From Ligustrum vulgare (lineage: Eukaryota > Streptophyta > Magnoliopsida > Lamiales > Oleaceae): a stretch of 64,000 bases of DNA. The notes under the pieces were generated by a model. That model saw only the letters and a program-made list of their open reading frames with translations, was not told the origin of the DNA and did no database searches. Within the stretch, counting starts at the first letter, position 1. Each line of letters begins with the position of its first letter. Made by a program: the position numbers and the translations under genes. Below are positions 56,389 to 64,000 of this stretch, one piece after another. The DNA lies in assembly GCA_963555705.1 (NCBI GenBank), contig OY743171.1, positions 17,917,352 through 17,981,351 of the forward strand, written 5' to 3'.

Positions 56389-56995
56389 GATAAAAAACTA
56401 ATGCTGCATGTGAATGAAAGTATATATAGTGCACATGACAAAAAGGACGTCATCATCCTATCCTATTCTATAACAGGACAATATTGTCCTACCACATTCT
56501 TCATGTAGCTATTTATGTTCAGTCTCTGAGCCGTGACTAGTTACAGCAACAAACAAAATTCTCCTTCCAAAAGTAATCAAATAAGAGAAAATAGAGTGAA
56601 TAACATTCAAATAAGAATTTTATTAATAAAATAATTCCTTACAATCGAATGAACAGATATGAATGTCCTATATGCCACAATTTTAAGAGAATCTATACAA
56701 AAAGCAGGTTGTTACTATCCCCTTAACAACTAATGTGTTTGGAAAGAGATCAGTCTTCATCGCCTTCCTAAATGCATCCCAGCAAAGTGTAAAGAAGTCT
56801 AGTAATAGACTGAGAGGCATTCTCAACAGGCGATGGCCTGAAAAGCACTTTCAGCAAGCCAAAGCCTCACCACAAGAGATCGAAAAGGATATTAGAAGTT
56901 TCATGTTTTTAGGATTATCCAAATGTGAAAGTGCAAAATACTTTGAATATGGCGAAATTAATGATTACACATTAATTCACCATATGGGGGGTAAT
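56389..56995 (+). other. Element interior with a small unrecognised frame
   Basis: An 88-codon frame (56,735-57,001; KRSVFIAFLNASQQSVKKSS, KASPQEIEKDIRSFMF) ends at a purine tract. It is basic at the start and has no motif I recognise. The G-run catatggggggtaat directly precedes a TGTTGACAC sequence, so the frame probably belongs to the 3' end of an LTR element. Confidence 0.35.
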
Positions 56996-57192
56996 TGTTG
57001 ACACATAAAAATATCAAACTCAGAGACCCAACATAGAATTTAAAAGCATGAGAGCCCATTTCAAATAATAGGATGATGCGGAGAAGTGTGGGTCATTAGG
57101 TGATTGTAGAAGTATTTGGGCGACTGTGGGTGAACAAAGGAACAATTGACACAAACTTATAGTTTATTGGAGTCATTTGCAAGAACTTGCCA
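56996..57192 (+). mobile_element. Start of an unidentified LTR
   Basis: tgttgacacataaaaatatc follows a G-run (56,985-56,995), the order expected of purine tract and LTR. After about 200 bp it is cut by the Tekay LTR at 57,193. No partner LTR is in the window. Confidence 0.5.
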
Positions 57193-59529
57193 TGTAGTGA
57201 TCAAGAAATTTCTCAAGTATTGAAATAATTTTTTAAATTATTAAAAACATATCGCTATGATCTCCGTATTTTAAATTGAAATTGAAACTTGTTCGCCTAG
57301 CCATGTTGAGTATTTTGAGAAAAAAAATATAAAATCTAGTCCAATTCGATTTTAAGCCAATTCCGAGTTTCTAAGAATTATTTAAATCCAAAATCGTCTT
57401 TAATTCCAAAATTTAATTATTTTAATTTCCCAAAATTACTTTTAAACCAAATTTCAAAGTTCAATTTTATTAGTATCCAAATTTATTTTTCATCCAAGTT
57501 TTATCATTTTTAAATTATTCTTAGTAAGGTATTATTATCCCGTTAATATTCTTGTGTTCCAAGTTTTCACAATTCTATATCAACTACAACTATTCTCAAC
57601 CAATCAATACCTATATATACCCCCTCCTCATACATAATCAAAATTTTGCAGCAACTCTCGGTAAGCCCTTCACCTTCCTCACCATACACAGCCATGCAAT
57701 TCCACTTCCTTCACGACCGGAAATCGACCACACCCACACACCAAGATTCTGCCAAAACCCGAGCCTCAATCACAACCACCGAACCACAAACTAATCAAAT
57801 TCAATTTTCACAACCATCATTCATCCACTTCACTACCAAGTTCACCGCCCAACCGAACTCCAAACTCCACTATCTCCATAATTTTTCAAACAACCCTCAA
57901 ACATAAACCAGGCACCACCACCATAGTTAGTGTATCACTGCTGCTAACAAAAACGGCCCTTCGCAGAGACATCACCCCGACCACACACACACACACACAC
58001 TCTTCCCATCTCCAAAATCCTCAAACCCAATCAAAAGAAAACCCAAGAAAACCAAGAAATTTACCCAAAATAAGAATAACCCAAGAAAACCAAGAAGTGA
58101 CCCATTATCTTACCTCCACTTTTGGTCCATTCTTGTCTAGAGTTTTGCCGAAAATCGCATCTCCAATCCAATCCCAGACCTCTGTTCTTGAACCAAATGT
58201 GCCCCAAAATCTTCCACACACCCACACCACTCCGGTCTCCACCTCGTGATGGCGGCATGCCACCCGCCGAAGGCCTGAAATCAGCAAGGCCGAAGCCCTT
58301 TTTGTGTCCTTGACCGCCATCTCCCTCTTTCTTTTCCTCTATCTGTGTGATAATAGAGAGAGATAGAAAGAGAGAGAGAGAGAGATTTGATTTTAATTTT
58401 AAAGATTTTGATTTTATTAAAACTGACCCTTAAGCCCCCATCTTTTAAAGCCTTTAAATTTAGTCCCTTAGTTTACAAATCTTTTATTTTAGTCCCTGTC
58501 ATGTTTTTAAAATGTTTTAAAGTTCAGCTCCTCTATTTTTAAACTCGTGATTTTAGTCCTTGCATATTTTACGTGTTTTAAACTTCAAATCTTTAGTTTC
58601 TGAAAATTCTGATTCAACCCCAAAACTTTTCAAATCAATTATTTTAGACTTTCAATTAAACCCCTAGACTTTTAATTTCATTTTAAAACTTAAAATTCCA
58701 AAAATACTAATTTAAAATTTATTTTTCTTATTTGCTAGACGAAGCGTTCGAAGATTTAGAAGAATAAAGTGATTATTTCCACTCAACTTCCAAACTTGTG
58801 ATTTAAGGGAGACTCGCCTCCACTAATTAGTTTAAATTATAATTGCGTGTATTTTGTGATTTTACGTTATTTATATGCATTTATTGCATGAGAAGAGATT
58901 ATGATGTTGTTATGATTTTCATAACTTATATGCTTAAATGCATGAGTTGAGACGAGATGAGATTATCTCTTATGAGATGTTGTTATGCAAAAATTACATG
59001 CTTTAATGTATGAGATGAGACTACCCACACACTAGATTTTTAAAGAGCCTATGATTATGGTTATGATGTTACCATATAAATTGCATAATTATGTATTCAA
59101 TTATTCTGTAAATTAATTATTGGCAATGAGTCTATTGATTATTTTTATGAAATGCTCGTCATTTTTTTAACAACATTTGCAGATTTCAGATATGGAGGCA
59201 CGTGATGGACAGGGTGGCAATAATAATTAAATAATAGAATTTTATTATTAGCACAATTATTTACATTTTTCATAATAGTAAAGGATTTTTAAGAATTTTA
59301 GAATGCTAGCAAATTTTATTGCATTGTTAAATGATTTCTTTAATTAGAAAATAATGAATGACTTGGATTGTTATTTCAAATTCCAAATTATTAAATTTTA
59401 TTTACCGTTTGGTTTTTATTTAAATGTTGCCAAGCATGAAATTTTTTATGATTCTTCCTCTAAATTGCTGTTTTAAAACTCAAATAAGATGATGACGTGA
59501 TGAATTGGGTATTAACTCGGGACGTTATA
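57193..59529 (+). repeat. Tekay 5' LTR, 2,337 bp
   Basis: Starts tgtagtgatcaagaaatttc and ends ctcgggacgttata. It has a C-rich leader-like section with a donor-like ctcg/gtaagccc (57,660), GA-rich stretches (58,350-58,385), segments of the type tttagtccctta (58,440-58,640) and a acceptor-like tttgctag before acgaagcg (58,738). Frames at 57,552-58,320 lie in this section and are not genes. Confidence 0.88.
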
Positions 59530-59532
59530 GCG

Positions 59533-59544
59533 TAGTATCAATGC
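59533..59544 (+). other. Degenerate primer-binding site
   Basis: tagtatcaatgc, three bases after the LTR end, differs at three positions from the initiator-Met site tggtatcagagc. Confidence 0.7.
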
Positions 59545-60065
59545 CAGTCTGTGTTTCTGTAGATTGGAAAAAAAAAATTTTTAAAAAATTCAAGAGATAT
59601 TATTTAATTATTAAAGTTTCCACTGCCATCATTTGATCTGCCAACTTTGAGGTAAATATGTTTATGAAGTTTAATGTTATTTTTTTCGGATACCTGTTTT
59701 AATGATTTATGAGACGTGGAAGAAGGACAAAAAAATTGTGTCCAAATTAGAAAGAAAAGAAAAGAGAAGAAAGAAAGAAAGACGAGTTTTTGATCATAAT
59801 GGGAATAATTAAAAGTAGTATGATTTAAATAATGATTTCATAATATTTTCTTTCTCAAATTAAAAAAAGATGTTAAAGAACCTTAACTGGACTTTGCATA
59901 ATTGGTTAAGGAATATGTCTCCATGTGTAAACAGAAATACACCAAACCAGATCAACCACGATCAGACTACTCCAAGGCAAGATCCCCCAACCTAGGCAAC
60001 TATCATTAGAGACTTACTTCAGGCGGTGCAAGGCAAGCCCCAACGAGACCTTACTGCCAATAATT
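59545..60065 (+). other. Leader of the Tekay element
   Basis: Untranslated leader with A-rich and GA-rich runs (59,735-59,785). From about 59,940 the sequence resembles the decayed Gag N-terminus but no frame stays open. Confidence 0.5.
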
Positions 60066-60721
60066 GAACAATTTAGAAGATACAGTTCGCCCACTTTTGA
60101 TGATGGAAATGATCAATTAGCTGTTGAGGAATGGTTTCAAACCATTGAGAAGATTTTTAGGCACATTTCTTACCCTGAAGACGGGAAAGTGATCTGTGCT
60201 GAATTCATTTTAGTCAGTAGAACCGACTTCTGGTGGGAATCTGCATCCCGAACCAGGACAACAGAATAACAAAGAGCTTTGACCTGGGAGGAATTCAAAA
60301 TTGAAATCAAGTACAAATTCTTTCCACAGGCACTCTGAGATCATAAGGAGTCCGATTTTTTTGCATTTTGTTTAGGGCGACATGGATATAATTGATTATG
60401 AGAGGAAGTTTGAAGAATTGTCCCGATATGCTCCACACCTGGTAGAGACTGAAATTAAAAAGGCAGGCCGATTTGAGAGAGGTCTACGCTCGAATGTTAG
60501 ACAGATTGTCAGTTCTCATGAGCTGCTAACTTATAGAGAAGTAGTGAAGAAGGCTCAAGCAGTAGCCTATACTGGTGTAAAAGTTGGGAACTAAGGTAAT
60601 CAAAATGAGCAGAAATATCAGGGTAAGAGAAAGTGACAAGGTTCGAATCGCAGTCAGAATCAGAATAGAAATCAAGCATCTAATAAGAGGCCCAGTCCAG
60701 GACCAACAGTGGGACAAGTGA
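60066..60721 (+). pseudogene. Tekay Gag, interrupted
   Basis: Frame with FRRYSSPTFDDGNDQLAVEE, EKIFRHISYPEDGKVICAEF and WWESASRTRT, then a stop at about 60,267, LTWEEFKIEIKYKFFPQAL, another stop, a shift, and YERKFEELSRYAPHLVETEI with RFERGLRSNVRQIV (60,382-60,594). This is the Tekay Gag core in full order. The target duplication ccaat of the solo LTR follows at 60,722. Confidence 0.88.
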
Positions 60722-61250
60722 CCAATTGTGACGACCCGAATTCTCTTCCATTCGAGTGCCACTAAAAGTGACTCATATCATATTATCGAGACTTAAATAG
60801 TAATGTAAAATTATTCAAAAGAATAATTAGAATCCCATAATTTTATTTGTGAATAAAAATAGAACATAATTTTCTTACATAAAGTTCAACATAATTATCT
60901 CATCAATCTTAACCACTTTTGCCACTTCCATGTTGACCGCCTCGAACCTTCAATTATCTGAAAATGGTAAATATCGTGGAGTGAGATTTATAAAATCCCA
61001 GTAAGTATACCAAGCATAAATTTTCTTTTGAAAGCATATGGATCATTTTCATCATAACATAGGATAGGATCGAAATACTCATAAACATAGGGAGACACAA
61101 GAATTTTACCGAACTTAAATGGCAAGAATTCTTATGTGTAGCGCTACTAAACTCCGGTCCCCTTAGCATAATCATAAACATATCATATGGGACCTATAGG
61201 AATATTGTGAGATTGATTTCATAGCAATGATCCAAACATTTTCGTAAAAA

Positions 61251-61660
61251 CATAAGGTATATTTACTTTTCATAAAAACATACTTACTTTTTTTAAAAAC
61301 ATAAGGTGTATTTACCTTTCATAAAAACATACTTACTTTTCATAAAAACATAAAGTAATACCTTTCATAAAAACATACTTACTTTTCATAAAAACATAAG
61401 GTATATTTATCTTTCATAAAAACATACTTACTTTTCATAAAAACATAAGATATACTTATTTGTCATAAAAACATACTTACTTTTCATAAAAACATAAGGT
61501 GTATTTACCTTTCATAAAAACATACTTACTTTTCATAAAAACATAATATATACTTACTTGTCATAAAAACATACTTACTTTTCATAAAAACATAAGGTGT
61601 ATTTACCTTTCATAAAAACATACTTACTTTTCATAAAAACATAATATATACTTACCTTTT
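61251..61660 (-). repeat. 49-bp tandem repeat, about 8 copies
   Basis: Units of the form cataaggtgtatttaccttt followed by cataaaaacatacttacttt; a sub-period of about 24 bp (cataaaaacata) is visible. The spacers in alternate units differ (aaggtgta, aatatata, aagatata). Confidence 0.9.
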
Positions 61661-61882
61661 AAAAGATTAAAATGAAGTGTAGTAGTAAATGGACCAAAAC
61701 TTTCTTGACCACCTTGAATTTCTCTTACTTGTGGATTTTGTCAAGAGATTGGAAATAAGTGTATATGTGTAGAGTTGTGTGTAAAAGAGATGGGTTTAAA
61801 TAGATGTATAAAGTTGGCATATTGTAAACATAATCATTCAATTCTATTAATTTTAACACATCCTTTTCTTAAAGTAAAGCAC

Positions 61883-62158
61883 CATTCATATACTTTTCCA
61901 TATTTATACAAATAATATGCTCTTCATGATTATATATAATGGAGTATATAAATCATTCATATACTTTTCCATATTTATACAAATATTATGCTCTTCATGA
62001 TTACATATAATGGAGTCTTATCAATCATTCATATACTTTTCCATATTTATACAAATATTATGCTCTTCATGATTATATATAATGGAGTATATAAATCATT
62101 CATATACTTTTCCATATTTATACAAATATTATGCTCTTCATGATTACATATAATGGAA
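61883..62158 (-). repeat. 71/72-bp tandem repeat, about 4 copies
   Basis: Units start cattcatatacttttccata at 61,883, 61,954, 62,026 and 62,098 and include ttatgctcttcatgattata. Copies are nearly identical. Confidence 0.92.
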
Positions 62159-62456
62159 CCTCTCATGCTTGCATATATTTTCTTAATTTAAATAATAAAA
62201 GTAATTTTTGTATAAATAAATATTGGGATAACATTGAATTAAGTACTTAGACTTAATATACTTTAAATCAAGAGAATGGAGATATTTTTAGAAATTCGGA
62301 ATTTAATTTAAAATCGAACGATCTCGATTATTTCTTGACTTGGCTATACGAATACGTCGTGGCGTTAACTTAATAAAAATGGGTGAAATAGTAGCGACAC
62401 GATTTTCTATTAAAATAATTATTAATCGCGTAAAAATTCTTGGTCGCTACACCAAT

Positions 62457-63232
62457 TACCCTCCACACTGCCCTAAGTGCTAGAAATTGCACAAGGGAGA
62501 GTGTCTTTTTGATAAGGGTGTCTCCTAAGATGTGGCCAGTCGGGCCATTTAGAAAATGACCATCGGACTCCATCTACACAAGTTTCCAATCAGAAGAAGA
62601 ACCTGGATTGGAATAGGAGAGGGAAAGCAAGAGTATTTGCAATGGATGCAGCTGAGGATTCTGACGTGATTGTAGATATATTATCTATTTCTGGTATCCA
62701 TGTATATGTTCTAATAGACTTGGGGGTCACACATTCATTTATATCTAATGCATGCTTAGAAAAGCTAAACTTAATAGGAGAAGAAACTGGTAGTTTGCTT
62801 GAAGTTAGTTTACCGTTAGGAGGAACTATCGACACTAATAAAATAGTCAAAGCAATACAAGTAGATTTTGATGGTTAGATATTGGAAGCAGATCTGAATA
62901 TTATTCGAAAGAAAGACTTTGATATTATTCTCCGTATGGATTTGTTCAGCACCAATCGTTCTTCTATAATGTGCCACGAGAAGGTGGTTATTTTTCGTAA
63001 AAATAGTGAAGAATTATTCAGGTTTTATGGGTCGAAGATTAAGTCACTCCCTTGCCTTATATCGGCTTTGCAGGCAGAGAAGCTACTAGCCAATGACAAT
63101 TGTCAGTGCTATTTGGTTAGTCTTCAAGACAAGCAACCTGATGAGATTACTTTAGAGTCAGTGCCAGTAGTATGTGAATACTGTGATGTTTTCCAGATGA
63201 CCTACCAGGTATCCCACCTGATAGGGAAGTAG
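62457..63232 (+). pseudogene. Tekay zinc knuckle and aspartic protease
   Basis: After the solo LTR the zinc-knuckle region resumes (HCPKC and, shifted, RCGQSGHLEND). The frame from 62,642 is the protease: DILSISGIHVYVLIDLGVTH and SFISNACLEKLNLI, with D-L-G where the active-site D-[ST]-G is expected, so it is probably inactive. After a stop at 62,876 it continues DFDIILRMDLFSTNRSSIMC and VVIFRKNSEELFRFYGSKIK, the linker to RT. Confidence 0.85.
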
Positions 63233-64000
63233 AATTTACCATTGATTTGGTACCAGGAGTTACCCCCTGTTTCTAAAGCTCCATACCGTATGGCATCGAA
63301 ATAGTTGCAGGAATTGAAAGTTCAATTGGAGGAATTGCTAGAGAAAGGTTTTATAATGCCAAGTGTATCTCCATGGTGAGCACCCGTTCTCTTTGTAAAG
63401 AAAAAGAGAATAAGTATCCCCTTCCTAGAATTGAAGACTTATTCGATCAGTTAAAAGGTATAGCTATTTTCTCAAAGGTTGACTTGAGATCTGGTTACCA
63501 TCAGCTAAAAATTAAGCCAGTGATGTACCAAAGACAATGTTCAGGACTCAATATGGACATTATGAGTTCACAATAATGCCATTTGGTCTCACGAACGCAC
63601 CTACAGTATTTATGGAGTTGATGAACCAAGTTTTCCATCAATATCTTGATAAATTCGTTATTGTCTTTATCGATGACACACTTATCTACTCCAAAGATTC
63701 TGAGTAGCATGAAGAACATTTGAGAATTGTGTTGGAAATATTGAGGGCAGAAAAGTTGTATGCCAAATTCAAGAAATGTGAATTTTGGCATAAAAGAGTT
63801 GACGTCTTGGACACATCGTTACAGCTAAAGGCATCGAGGTTGATCCTTCTAATGTTGAGCCTGTAACGAATTGGCAAACACTTGCACGTGTTGGGGATAT
63901 GAGAAGTTTTCTAGGATTAGCTGGATATTATCGGAGATTCGTAGAGGGATCTCTAAAATAGCAGGTCCTATGACTCAGTTGACAGGGAAAGGAGTTAAAT
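63233..64000 (+). pseudogene. Tekay reverse transcriptase, 5' part, broken
   Basis: Pieces in several frames: [63 protein letters not shown], then shifted [26 protein letters not shown] (catalytic F-I-D-D with both Asp), [16 protein letters not shown] and SFLGLAGYYRRFVEG. Order and motifs are those of Tekay RT. The sequence continues past the window edge. Confidence 0.88.

Larger units (their letters stand above)
60727..62451 (-). mobile_element. Solo LTR in the Tekay gag, 1,725 bp, minus strand
   Basis: On the minus strand it starts tgtagcgaccaagaattttt at 62,451 and ends gggtcgtcaca at 60,727. Target duplication ccaat at 60,722-60,726 and 62,452-62,456. Related to type B LTRs but shorter and with two different tandem-repeat blocks. 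Small frames inside are not genes. Confidence 0.9.
57193..64000 (+). mobile_element. Tekay/Del-type Ty3/gypsy element, runs off the window
   Basis: 5' LTR 57,193-59,529, degenerate initiator-Met primer site, gag, zinc knuckle, protease and RT in order, interrupted by a solo LTR (60,727-62,451). Stops and shifts in gag, protease and RT make it inactive. RNase H, integrase and 3' LTR would lie beyond the window. Confidence 0.92.

Noticed and set aside
57552..58320. Frames on both strands, 63-86 codons
   Set aside because: Same leader-like section of the Tekay 5' LTR, no conserved protein between copies.
61251..61660. Regular array that could be mistaken for CRISPR
   Set aside because: The genome is a plant's, the array has no unique spacers, and it lies inside a solo LTR.

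Overview
This window is plant nuclear DNA, AT-rich and almost entirely made of nested and decayed LTR retrotransposons. I see no intact host protein gene, tRNA or rRNA gene. The evidence for a flowering plant is direct. Ty3/gypsy lineages known only from plants are present: Athila with a tRNA-Asp primer site, Tat with a second RNase H, and Tekay/Del with very long LTRs. There is also plastid-derived DNA (trnI/trnA introns, ycf2), plant-type MITEs, and a plant La-protein pseudogene.

Layout. 1-5,075: tandem repeats with poly-T tracts, a hAT-like relic, a gene-like stretch I cannot name, and a minus-strand long LTR. 5,076-10,586: a minus-strand non-autonomous Athila-like element that keeps gag-protease and has lost RT and integrase. 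10,587-36,146: a host-derived block made of a proline-rich pseudogene, a La-protein pseudogene and a 3'-UTR-like tail. It is bracketed by 88-bp direct repeats. A 1.0-kb MITE, two solo LTRs (target duplications cctaa and tcaag) and a 15.9-kb Athila element (target duplication ctatt) have broken it up. The Athila element itself contains a 5.2-kb element (R1, target duplication gtatg). 36,784-37,770: the 3' end of a Tekay element. 38,135-42,102: a minus-strand Tat element with a long gag-RT fusion frame. 42,103-45,550: a minus-strand Tekay deletion derivative whose LTR holds a mosaic of plastid DNA. 45,979-50,108: three stacked partial Tekay LTRs. 50,109-55,623: a non-coding LTR element. 55,624-57,192: ends of two more LTR elements. 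57,193-64,000: a Tekay element running off the window, with a solo LTR (target duplication ccaat) inside its gag.

The strongest unusual signal is a shared promoter architecture. Four unrelated elements carry arrays of 10-16 bp palindromes with different core sequences (ttacGGCCgtaa, GCGATCGC, GGTCGACC). They are arranged as pairs 19-24 bp apart, about two helical turns, and lie just upstream of a TATA-like box. In the Athila element the array occurs twice with nearly the same pair-to-pair pitches (65/74 and 66/75 bp): once in the LTR U3 and once inside the element. The internal copy is followed by a TATA box, a short leader, a splice donor, a 770-bp candidate intron and the third ORF. I read this as a candidate internal promoter for the third (env-position) ORF. 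The Athila-like element at 5-10 kb has a similar internal arrangement with the same 13-base donor context.
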